From contig SVLA01000051.1 of the NCBI GenBank assembly GCA_015068175.1, positions 1 to 12,340 of the forward strand: a stretch of 12,340 nt of DNA, in the 5' to 3' direction. Positions 1-6,784 of this stretch are shown piece after piece. Below the pieces are notes generated by a model, which was not told where the DNA came from, searched no databases, and saw nothing but the letters and a program-made list of their open reading frames with translations. Position numbers and translations under genes: made by a program. The DNA comes from Oscillospiraceae bacterium. Its GTDB lineage: Bacteria > Bacillota_A > Clostridia > Oscillospirales > Oscillospiraceae. Within the stretch, counting starts at the first letter, position 1. Each line of letters starts with the position of its first letter.

Positions 1-166
1 CCACCAGAGCCACGGTGAAGCCCTCGTCATGGAGCTGCTTCAGCACCTCCCCGGCACCGGGGATGAACTCCGCCTTCAGCACGATGCCCCGGTCATCGTA
101 GACCTGGGTGGCCTCGTCGATGATGGTATCGCCGCTGTCGGTGAAGATGATCAGCTTCTTACTCAT
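1..166 (-). CDS. HAD-superfamily hydrolase, N-terminal part (C-terminus beyond window)
   Basis: The first 55 codons are visible. The protein opens with a hydrophobic beta strand (KKLIIFTD) ending in a motif-I-like DSGDT at residues 10-14, then a segment reading IPGAGEVLKQLHDEGF, typical of the helix before motif II in HAD phosphatases (family knowledge). Asp10 would be the nucleophile. The usual DxDGT is altered: Gly sits at the +2 acid position and the next Asp is at +3. The start ATG lies inside the end of the upstream ATPase gene (8-nt ATGAGTAA overlap), with GAGAGG a few bases before it, so it is probably translationally coupled and is the last visible gene of the transport operon. The substrate cannot be told. 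The fold call is fairly safe; the exact activity is not. Confidence 0.72.
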   Translation of the reverse strand, partial: MSKKLIIFTDSGDTIIDEATQVYDDRGIVLKAEFIPGAGEVLKQLHDEGFTVALV

Positions 167-1157
167 AGGAAATACCTCTCAGCTTCAGTTCCTGGGCCCG
201 ATGGCAGGCCACAAAATGGCCGGGCTCCATCTCCGTATATTCCGGCGCACATTCCTTGCACTTTTCGGTGCAGTAGCGGCAGCGGGTGTGGAAATAGCAG
301 CCGCTGGGGGGATTGGCGGGGTTGGGGATCTCACCCTCCAGGGGGATCCGCTCATTGCGGATGGAGGGATCCGCCACCGGCACCGCAGACAGCAGGCTCT
401 CGGTGTACGGATGGAGGGGATTTTCAAACAGCCGCTCCGTGGGCGCGTATTCCACCATCTTGCCCAGATACATGACGCCCACCTTGTCGGAAATATATTC
501 CACCACGGACAGGTCATGGCTGATGAACAGATAGGTCAGGTTGAATTCCTGCTGCAGGTCGTGCAGAAGATTGATGACCTGGGCCTGGATGGACACGTCC
601 AGGGCGGAAACGGCCTCATCGCACACGATGACCCGGGGATTCAGCACCAGGGCCCGGGCGATGCCGATGCGCTGCCGCTGGCCGCCGGAGAAGGCATGGG
701 GATACCGCTTCAGATAGGCCGTATTCAGACCCACCTTGGCGGCGATATCCATGACCCGGCGCTCCATCTCCTCCTTGGGCATCTTGGGATAGTTGGCCTG
801 GAGGGGTTCCTTGATAATATCCAGCACCGTCATCCGGGGATCCAGGGAAGAATAGGGATCCTGGAAAATCATCTGGATCTCCTTGCGGTACTTTTTCATG
901 GTCGCCTTGTCGATCTGCAGAAAGTCGATGACTTCCCCGTCGCCGGCGGTGTAAAGGACCTTGCCGGAGGTGGGCTCGTAGGCCCGGACGATGCAGCGGC
1001 CCAGAGTGGTCTTGCCACAGCCGGACTCACCCACGATGCCGATGGTCTCGCCCTCATTGACGGCCAGACTCACGTCGGAAACGGCCCGGACGCAGATGCC
1101 CTTGGAGTTAAAGTTCATGTGGATGTTCTGCACATCCAAAATCTGACGCTCAGACAT
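159..1157 (-). CDS. dppF: Opp/Dpp-type ABC transporter ATPase, F subunit
   Basis: One of the two cytoplasmic ATPases that power the adjacent permease pair. All ABC motifs are intact in the 332-aa protein: Walker [10 protein letters not shown] at 43-51, Q-loop Gln99, signature SGGQRQR at 157-163, Walker B ending in Asp180-Glu181, and the switch His214. The C-terminal oligopeptide-transporter extension (about 230-320) ends in a Cys cluster (287, 293, 296, 300, 303, 318). Four of these match the spacing of the Cys motif in DppD/OppF proteins that can hold a 4Fe-4S cluster (family knowledge). The ATG follows the stop of the D-subunit gene with no gap, and a GGAGG lies just upstream inside that gene. 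The symbol denotes the subunit class; oppF would serve equally, and peptide specificity is not proven. Confidence 0.93.
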   Translation of the reverse strand: MSERQILDVQNIHMNFNSKGICVRAVSDVSLAVNEGETIGIVGESGCGKTTLGRCIVRAYEPTSGKVLYTAGDGEVIDFLQIDKATMKKYRKEIQMIFQDPYSSLDPRMTVLDIIKEPLQANYPKMPKEEMERRVMDIAAKVGLNTAYLKRYPHAFSGGQRQRIGIARALVLNPRVIVCDEAVSALDVSIQAQVINLLHDLQQEFNLTYLFISHDLSVVEYISDKVGVMYLGKMVEYAPTERLFENPLHPYTESLLSAVPVADPSIRNERIPLEGEIPNPANPPSGCYFHTRCRYCTEKCKECAPEYTEMEPGHFVACHRAQELKLRGISYE

Positions 1158-2183
1158 TTACTTTTCCTCCTTCTTTTCAGCATAGGGACAGCCGGTGCAG
1201 GCAAAGCAGGCGATCTGATGCTCGTCGCCGATGTCCACCAGGGTGGGATCGTAAACATTGCACACGCCTTCGATGCGTTTGTGGCAGCGGTCATAGAAAC
1301 CGCAGCCGGCTGGCAGATTCAGTGCCAGCGGCACGGTGCCCTCAATGGAGAACAGCCGGTCCTGCTTCTTGGTGCCGATCTTATGGACGGAGCCGATGAG
1401 GCCCTGGGTGTAGGGATGCTGGGGATTTTTATAGATCTCAGCGGCCGGGGCGGTCTCCACGATCTTGCCCAGGTACATGACCGCCACCCGGTCGCACATC
1501 TGGGCCACGGTGCCCAGGTCGTGGGTGATGAAGAGGATGGACATGCCGAAATCCTTCTGCAGTTCCTTCATCAGTTCCAGGATCTGCGCCTGGATGGTCA
1601 CGTCCAGAGCGGTGGTGGGTTCGTCGGCGATCAGCAGCTTGGGGTTGCAGACCAGGGCCATGGCGATCAGGGCCCGCTGGAGCATACCGCCGGAGAATTC
1701 ATGGGGATACTGATCGTAACGCTTCTCGGCATTGGCGATGCCCACCTTTTTCATGACCTCCAGGGAGATCTCCTTGGCCTTCTTCTTATCCTTGGTGATG
1801 TGCAGCAGGGTGGCCTCGTTGATCTGGTTGCCGATGGTGTACATGGGAGAAAAGGCCACCATGGGTTCCTGGAAGATCATGGAGATCTGCTTGCCGCGGA
1901 CGCTGCGGATCTCCTTGCCTCTGGGGTTCAGCGCCAGCAGGTCCACTTCGCCCATGTCGTCGGCGTCGAACCAGATCTCGCCTTCGGCCTTGCACTTCTT
2001 ATCATTAATACCCAAAATAGCCTTGCTTGTCAAGCTTTTACCGCAGCCGGACTCGCCCACCAGGCCCAGGGTCTCGCCTTTCCGGATCTCGAAATTCACA
2101 CCCCGGACAGCAGTGAGGGTGCCTTCGTCGATCTTGATGTTGATCTTCAGATCTTTTACTTCAATAATGGTATTCTGATCCAT
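1158..2183 (-). CDS. dppD: Opp/Dpp-type ABC transporter ATPase, D subunit
   Basis: Second ATPase of the transporter, 341 aa. Visible motifs are Walker A GESGCGKS (43-50), Q-loop Gln105, signature SGGMLQR (164-170), Walker B LLIADE ending at Glu188, and His221 in the H-loop. The C-terminal extension has Cys294, Cys300, Cys308 and Cys326, the usual four-Cys pattern of this subfamily, plus two extra cysteines (329, 332) before a Lys/Glu-rich tail. The ATG is preceded by GGAG at good spacing and lies 18 nt after the C-permease stop, so it is co-transcribed. D and F are paired because both ATPases are adjacent, differ in signature (SGGMLQR versus SGGQRQR), and follow B-C-D-F order. The substrate class is not set by these subunits. 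Confidence 0.93.
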   Translation of the reverse strand: MDQNTIIEVKDLKINIKIDEGTLTAVRGVNFEIRKGETLGLVGESGCGKSLTSKAILGINDKKCKAEGEIWFDADDMGEVDLLALNPRGKEIRSVRGKQISMIFQEPMVAFSPMYTIGNQINEATLLHITKDKKKAKEISLEVMKKVGIANAEKRYDQYPHEFSGGMLQRALIAMALVCNPKLLIADEPTTALDVTIQAQILELMKELQKDFGMSILFITHDLGTVAQMCDRVAVMYLGKIVETAPAAEIYKNPQHPYTQGLIGSVHKIGTKKQDRLFSIEGTVPLALNLPAGCGFYDRCHKRIEGVCNVYDPTLVDIGDEHQIACFACTGCPYAEKKEEK

Positions 2184-2201
2184 AATCAGGCTCCTTTCTG
2201 C

Positions 2202-3338
2202 TTACTTGTAGGGGTCGGCGGCATCACGCATACCGTCGCCCAGGAAATTGAAGGCCAGCACGGTGATGATGACGAAGATCAGGGGGATCATCTTCCAGGG
2301 GCACATGGCCACGTTGGTCAGGTCCTGGGTCTCCTGCAGCAGCACGCCCCAGGAGGTGGCCGGGGCCTTCATGCCCAGGCCCAGATAGCTCATGGACGTT
2401 TCGCCCAGGATGGAACCGGGGATACCCAGGGTCAGGTTCACGATCAGGTAGCTCAGGAAGCCGGGGACCATGTGCTTGACGATGATCTTAAAGTCGCTGA
2501 CACCGGCCAGCTTGGCGGCCATGACAAAGTCCTCATTCCGCAGGGAGATGAACTTGCCGCGGACCGTGCGGGCCAGGCCCGTCCAGCCGATGAAGGAGAG
2601 GATGATGGTGATGTAAAGATACATCATGCCCACGGAAATATCCGGCGGGATGGCCGCAGACAGCGCCAGCCACAGGGGGATGCTGGGGATGGCCGACAGC
2701 ACTTCGATGATGCGCTGGATCAGATTATCGATCCAGCCGCCGAAGTAACCGGAAATACCGCCCAGCAGGATGCCCAGCACGAAGCTGATGGCCGCAGACA
2801 CGAAGGGGACCGTCAGAGAGATCTGGGCGCCGAAAAGCAGACGGGAGAAAATGCAGGTGCCGTAACGGTCCGCGCCGAAGATGTTGATACGGGCGGAGTT
2901 GTCCACCTCACCGGCCTCGTTCACCAGACCGTAAAGATGCAGATTGCAGGGAATGAGGCCCAGGATCTTATACTCGAAGCCTTCCACAAAGAACTTCAGA
3001 TAGTATTTTTCGGAGGGATCTTCCTTGATCTCGATCTCCCAGGTCTCCTTGTTGTTAAACTTTTCCAGCTTGTACACATAAGGCTTGGAGGGATTGCCCG
3101 CCTCGTCCTTCCAGTAGACCTGGGTAGGCTTGGTATCTTTGTAAAGGGCGGAAAATTCCTCCATGCTGTAAGGCGCCAGGAAATCGGCAAAAGCCGCGCC
3201 CAGGTACAAAATCAGCAGGATCACCAGGGAGATCCGGGCCAGGGTATGCTTCTTCAGCTTCCGCCACATCAGGGTCCATTGGGAAGCCAGGTAATAGGAT
3301 TCGTCCTTTTCCACTTTTTTCTTCTTAAACAGTGCCAT
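2202..3338 (-). CDS. dppC: Opp/Dpp-type ABC transporter permease, C subunit, with large extracytoplasmic insert
   Basis: Inner-membrane permease of 378 aa, longer than the roughly 300 aa usual for DppC. A basic N-terminus (KKKK) leads to TM1 at about 36-54. A soluble, charged stretch of about 110 residues (57-170, rich in Tyr, Lys and Glu) follows before TM2, then a permease core with about five further hydrophobic segments. The conserved loop before TM2 reads GADRYGTCIFSR where family members usually have GTDxxGRDxxSR, so Arg-Asp is replaced by Thr-Cys. An EAA-type coupling loop (DFVMAAKLAGVS) is clear. The start ATG has GAGTGAGG upstream and lies 7 nt past the B-permease stop. Large TM1-TM2 inserts occur in transporters of this class linked to carbohydrate loci, but that does not settle specificity. 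Confidence 0.92.
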   Translation of the reverse strand: MALFKKKKVEKDESYYLASQWTLMWRKLKKHTLARISLVILLILYLGAAFADFLAPYSMEEFSALYKDTKPTQVYWKDEAGNPSKPYVYKLEKFNNKETWEIEIKEDPSEKYYLKFFVEGFEYKILGLIPCNLHLYGLVNEAGEVDNSARINIFGADRYGTCIFSRLLFGAQISLTVPFVSAAISFVLGILLGGISGYFGGWIDNLIQRIIEVLSAIPSIPLWLALSAAIPPDISVGMMYLYITIILSFIGWTGLARTVRGKFISLRNEDFVMAAKLAGVSDFKIIVKHMVPGFLSYLIVNLTLGIPGSILGETSMSYLGLGMKAPATSWGVLLQETQDLTNVAMCPWKMIPLIFVIITVLAFNFLGDGMRDAADPYK

Positions 3339-3344
3339 ATTACC

Positions 3345-4340
3345 TCACTCCCTTCCAGAGAATCGGATCCGGGGATCCAGCCATGCCAGCGCGATATCCG
3401 ACAGCAAGGTGCCCACCACCACCAGCACCGCCTGGACCAGCACGATGGTGCCGGCCAGATACATGTCCTGGGCCCGGAGGGCTGCCAGCAGCACGGGGCC
3501 CTGGATCTGCAGATTCAGCACCAAAGCGGAAACGGTGGAGCCGGAGAAAATGGTACGCAGGCTGCCCGCCATGCCGGAAACCACGGGGTTCAGCGCCGAA
3601 CGCAGGCAGTATTTATAAGTAATGGTAGCCTCGCTGCAGCCTTTGGCCCGGGCGGTCAGGGTATACTGACGGGCCTGCTCGTCCAGCATCTGGGCGCGCA
3701 CCGTACGGATGATGCCGCAGGTGCCGGAGGTACCAATGACGATCAGCGGGATCAGGCAGCGGAACAGGAATTCGGGAACATATTCCCAGCGCATGCCGTT
3801 TTCCAGCATTTCCGTGCTGAACAGACCCAAATACACCTGCCCCGTTTCTTTGTATATCCAAAACAGCAGTACGATGCCCAGCAGGAAGTTGGGCGTCGCC
3901 GTGCCGATAAAGCCGATAAAAGACCAAATATAGTCACCGACGGAGTATTGGTGGTTGGCGCAATAGATGCCGATGGGCAGGGATACGCCGTACTGGAATA
4001 CCAAAATGGCGAAAGATACGCCCAAGGTCAGCCACAGACGCTGCATGATCACGTCCCAAACGTCCAGACTGTAGTGGAAGGAATAACCGAAGTCACCTTC
4101 CGTAACGATTCCTTTGATCCAGTTAAAGTACTGTACAAACCAGGGATCATCCAAGCCGTACCGTTCTCTTAACGCAGCAACTTCTTCGGCTGTGAAGATT
4201 TCACCTTCTGCTTCCATCGCTGCCACATAGGAGGTAACATAGTCTCCGGGAGGTAACTGGATCACAAAAAAGATCAGCGCCGAGATCAAAATGAGCGTCG
4301 GGATGAACAGTAATAAGCGTTTGCCAATATATTTAAGCAT
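3345..4340 (-). CDS. dppB: Opp/Dpp-type ABC transporter permease, B subunit
   Basis: Inner-membrane permease of 331 aa forming a heterodimer with the C subunit. It begins MLKYIGKRLLLFIPTL, the classic DppB start with TM1 at about 8-28, followed by the periplasmic-side segment with LRERYGLDDPWFVQYFNW, a hallmark of OppB/DppB. An EAA-type coupling loop is seen around YTLTARAKGCS. The reading frame is open to an ATG at 4412, but the extra 24 residues are unlike the family and would lie inside a stem-loop. The ATG at 4340 has GAAAGGATG about 10 nt upstream and gives the family length, so I chose it. The gene is separated from the binding-protein gene by 125 nt containing a terminator-like hairpin, and from the C permease by 6 nt. 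Confidence 0.93.
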   Translation of the reverse strand: MLKYIGKRLLLFIPTLILISALIFFVIQLPPGDYVTSYVAAMEAEGEIFTAEEVAALRERYGLDDPWFVQYFNWIKGIVTEGDFGYSFHYSLDVWDVIMQRLWLTLGVSFAILVFQYGVSLPIGIYCANHQYSVGDYIWSFIGFIGTATPNFLLGIVLLFWIYKETGQVYLGLFSTEMLENGMRWEYVPEFLFRCLIPLIVIGTSGTCGIIRTVRAQMLDEQARQYTLTARAKGCSEATITYKYCLRSALNPVVSGMAGSLRTIFSGSTVSALVLNLQIQGPVLLAALRAQDMYLAGTIVLVQAVLVVVGTLLSDIALAWLDPRIRFSGRE

Positions 4341-4374
4341 TTCGCTTTCATCCTTTCTATACTTGCTAATGAAA

Positions 4375-4412
4375 ATGCGGGAGGTAATTTCAATTCGAAA
4401 TACCTCCCGCAT
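4375..4412 (-). terminator. Stem-loop between binding-protein and permease genes (likely partial terminator)
   Basis: A perfect 12-bp inverted repeat (4375-4386 with 4401-4412; core GCGGGAGGTA / TACCTCCCGC), with four further pairs after a one-base bulge and a 5-nt loop. On the minus strand it is followed at once by TTTTC, a short U-run, so it looks like an intrinsic terminator for transcription leaving the binding-protein gene. No clear promoter lies between it and dppB, so it probably acts as a leaky terminator or a 3'-end stabiliser that lets the binding protein be made in excess. Confidence 0.75.
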
Positions 4413-4465
4413 CCCTAAGCTATATTACTGGGTAGATTCTAAATTGGTTCTGCGAAGGCTGGGAA

Positions 4466-6445
4466 TTACTGCTGATCAGCAGGAATGAACCAGCACTGAA
4501 TGTGGGCCAGGCCCATCTCGCGGTACTCGTCAGCCCAAACAGCGGTCTCCAGGAAGTTGTGGATCCGGCCGTTGACAGCATGGTAGACGGAGGAAGCCTC
4601 CACATAAGCGATAACCCACTGGTTATCCTTGTGCAGCTTCAGCATTTCGTTGCAAATGCTCTCGCGCTCAGCCAGGTCGGCGGTGACGTCCAGCTTTTCC
4701 TTCAGCTCGATCAGCTTCAGCAGGTCTCCGGTAGCGGTGGACTTGTCCATGGTGCCGTACCAAACAACGTTGGTAGCGTAGCCGGGAACGAAGGCGTTGG
4801 CCTTCAGGCCGATGGAAACGCCGCCCAGACCGGTAACGGGGTTCAGCATGCACTCGATAACGCCGGAGGACATATCGGAGTTGACAACTTCACGGGCATC
4901 TTCCTTGAAGGTGGTCTTGATGCCGGCTTCCTTATAGTACTTCTCCAGGACCTTGTAGGTCTCGGCAGCGCCGCTTTCAGCGACGGAGCGGATGTTCAGG
5001 ATGAAGTCGGTGCCGTCGGCGAAGTTATAGTAGCCGTCGTCGCCCATGACCAGACCGCAGGACTCCAGCAGAGTCTTGGCCTTGGCCACGTCGTACTCGG
5101 TCCACTGAGCAGCCCACTCTTCGTCATAGCCGCCCTGGCCCTTCTGGGGAGCAGCCTGGCCGCCTTCCAGCCAGCCTTCGGAGTAGATGCCTGCGAACTC
5201 TTCACGGTTGACGCAGATGGACAGAGCTTCACGGAAAGCCTTGTTGTTGAACAGAGCGTTCAGCTTCTCATCGGCAACAGCCAGGTTCAGATGGATCTGA
5301 GAACCGGTATCGCCCCAGGAGTCGCCGGCCCAGTTGTAGATGTTGATGTCCACGGTGGCGTTGGACTTAATGGTGGGGATGTCAGCCATGTTCACGGCCT
5401 GGATCAGGTCGATGGTGCCGTCCAGCAGGCTCAGCAGGTTCTGGCTGTCGTCGGACATCTTGATGTAAGCGATCTTGTCGATGTAGGGGAGCTGATTGCC
5501 CTTTACGTCGGTCTTCCAGTAGTAGGGATTGCGGATGAACTCAACCAGAGCATCTTCGCCCACGTTGTTCTTGCCGGCCTCGCTGGTCAGGACATAGGGG
5601 TTCAGGGTGGGGACGTTGGGAACGTTCCAGAAGTAGTACATCATCTGCTTACCGGCGTCACCGGCGTCCTTGAACTTCTTGCCGGTCAGGCGCTCGGACT
5701 CAGCCAGAGCTTCCTCGGTCTTGCCTTCGATGACCAGGTTGCAGAAGGTCTCAAAGACGTGCTTGGGCGCCCAGTGCCACTTCAGGTCGATGGTCAGAGC
5801 CTGCAGGAAATCGTACTTGGGGGTGCCGAAAGTAACGGTGAAGGTGTAATCGTCCACCTTCTCAACAACAGCGGGATCGCCGTTGGCATCCTTATGGCAG
5901 TTACGGACGCCCTTGGAGTCCAGCTTGTTCAGGCAAACGATGTTGTAGAACCAAACGCAGTCCTCAGCGGTGAAGGGCTGGCCGTCGGACCACTTCATGC
6001 CTTCGCGCAGGTAAATGGTGTAAACGGTGGAGTCCTCGTTCACAGAATAACCCTTGGCAACGTTGGGGGAGACAGCGCCGGTGCTGTCGAAGCGGAACAG
6101 GCCCTCTTCGATGGGCTTGCCGGTATACCAGCCGGTGCCGGCATTACGCTTCAGGGTGCCGCCGTAAACGCCGATTTCCAGGTAGCCTGCGTTCTCGACG
6201 AAGATGTCTTCGGCGACGGGCAGACGCTCGGTGACATCGGAGGTCAGGCCCAGGACTTCGGTGATGTAAGGAGCCTGAGCATAGGTGGTGATGTCAACGG
6301 GCTGGGTGGGGGCTACGGTAGGATCGGTGGGATCCTGGTTGCCGGTGGTGGGCTTCGGGTCGGTGGGATCGGTTGTGGGGCCAACGCAGGCGGCCAGAGA
6401 CAGGACCATCACCAGAGCCAGAAACAGAGCAACGAGTTTCTTCAT
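4466..6445 (-). CDS. ABC transporter solute-binding lipoprotein, family 5 (SBP_bac_5)
   Basis: Extracytoplasmic binding protein of 659 aa, first gene of the transport operon. It has a lipoprotein signal peptide (basic MKK, hydrophobic core, lipobox LAAC with Cys20), then a Thr/Pro/Asp-rich linker (about 22-50) that tethers it to the membrane. The mature part shows family-5 hallmarks: LEIGVYGGTLKR, LREGMKWSDGQPFTAEDCVWFYN, and RNPYYWK followed by GNQLPYIDKI. It is larger than typical DppA/OppA (about 530-550 aa). The long form with a PYID segment resembles family-5 binding proteins found beside glycoside hydrolases, so an oligosaccharide ligand is as likely as a peptide (inference). GGAGG sits 8 nt before the ATG. 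A consensus-like promoter lies about 65 nt upstream. Confidence 0.92.
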   Translation of the reverse strand: MKKLVALFLALVMVLSLAACVGPTTDPTDPKPTTGNQDPTDPTVAPTQPVDITTYAQAPYITEVLGLTSDVTERLPVAEDIFVENAGYLEIGVYGGTLKRNAGTGWYTGKPIEEGLFRFDSTGAVSPNVAKGYSVNEDSTVYTIYLREGMKWSDGQPFTAEDCVWFYNIVCLNKLDSKGVRNCHKDANGDPAVVEKVDDYTFTVTFGTPKYDFLQALTIDLKWHWAPKHVFETFCNLVIEGKTEEALAESERLTGKKFKDAGDAGKQMMYYFWNVPNVPTLNPYVLTSEAGKNNVGEDALVEFIRNPYYWKTDVKGNQLPYIDKIAYIKMSDDSQNLLSLLDGTIDLIQAVNMADIPTIKSNATVDINIYNWAGDSWGDTGSQIHLNLAVADEKLNALFNNKAFREALSICVNREEFAGIYSEGWLEGGQAAPQKGQGGYDEEWAAQWTEYDVAKAKTLLESCGLVMGDDGYYNFADGTDFILNIRSVAESGAAETYKVLEKYYKEAGIKTTFKEDAREVVNSDMSSGVIECMLNPVTGLGGVSIGLKANAFVPGYATNVVWYGTMDKSTATGDLLKLIELKEKLDVTADLAERESICNEMLKLHKDNQWVIAYVEASSVYHAVNGRIHNFLETAVWADEYREMGLAHIQCWFIPADQQ

Positions 6446-6507
6446 TAGTATTTCCTCCCAATAAATTTGTTGAATACATCCAGAATTCGTATTATCTGAA
6501 CATATTC

Positions 6508-6535
6508 ATTATACACTTTCCCCAATGAATGTCTA
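6508..6535 (-). promoter_or_regulatory. Sigma-A-type promoter for the transport operon, with overlapping inverted repeat
   Basis: On the minus strand a perfect TATAAT (-10, plus-strand 6508-6513) is preceded by TAGACA (-35, 6530-6535) with a 16-nt spacer. A 7-bp inverted repeat, ATTCATT (6504-6510) and AATGAAT (6524-6530), overlaps the -10 and reaches the edge of the -35, so it could be an operator. Transcription would start near 6500, giving a leader of about 55 nt before the binding-protein ATG. Confidence 0.7.
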
Positions 6536-6537
6536 CG

Positions 6538-6710
6538 CATTTCATGTCTTTTTGCTGTAAAAAACATTGCATTTTACGCTTTTATTGGTTTACATAACAT
6601 TTCTTTTGGACACATTTGCCAGATTTCGGGGCACTTTTTTGTACATTTCGTTACCCAACTCTTCATTTTTTCATTTTTATGTGCAATGCGCTATTGAAGC
6701 TTCGGCATTT
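6538..6710. promoter_or_regulatory. AT-rich divergent control region with repeated CATTT words
   Basis: Between the two divergent promoters the DNA is very T-rich on the plus strand and carries CATTT eight times (starting at 6538, 6570, 6598, 6613, 6644, 6664, 6672, 6706), often as ACATTTC or ACATTTG. A GTAAAA/TTTTAC inverted repeat lies at 6557-6577. AraC-type regulators bind repeated sites, and one is encoded just downstream, so this is the natural place for its operators. The link is inferred. Confidence 0.4.
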
Positions 6711-6722
6711 TTGTGCTACAGT
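6694..6722 (+). promoter_or_regulatory. Candidate promoter for the GH28-like / AraC operon
   Basis: TTGAAG (6694-6699), a 17-nt spacer and TACAGT (6717-6722) with an extended -10 TGC just before it. Each hexamer matches the sigma-A consensus at four of six positions, as expected for an activator-dependent promoter. The start would be near 6729, about 55 nt before the gene. Confidence 0.5.
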
Positions 6723-6784
6723 ATATCCAGTAGAAAACCGGCGTTTTTACCGCCCCCGGACCGGGCCTTTTGAAGGAGGAAATT

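Noticed and set aside
108..4172. A 1354-codon open frame on the plus strand opposite the transporter genes
   Set aside because: It is antisense to four genes with clear family motifs and good ribosome binding sites; its composition (Asp, His, Gly and Gln rich, no domain) is a mirror of GC-rich coding sequence.
4341..4412. Longer DppB start at 4412
   Set aside because: The extension overlaps the terminator-like stem and is unlike the family; the ATG at 4340 has a proper ribosome site and start motif.
4502..6448. A 648-codon open frame opposite the binding-protein gene
   Set aside because: Mirror of codon bias in the real gene; low-complexity Val/Gly/Asp/Gln translation with no recognisable domain or ribosome site.
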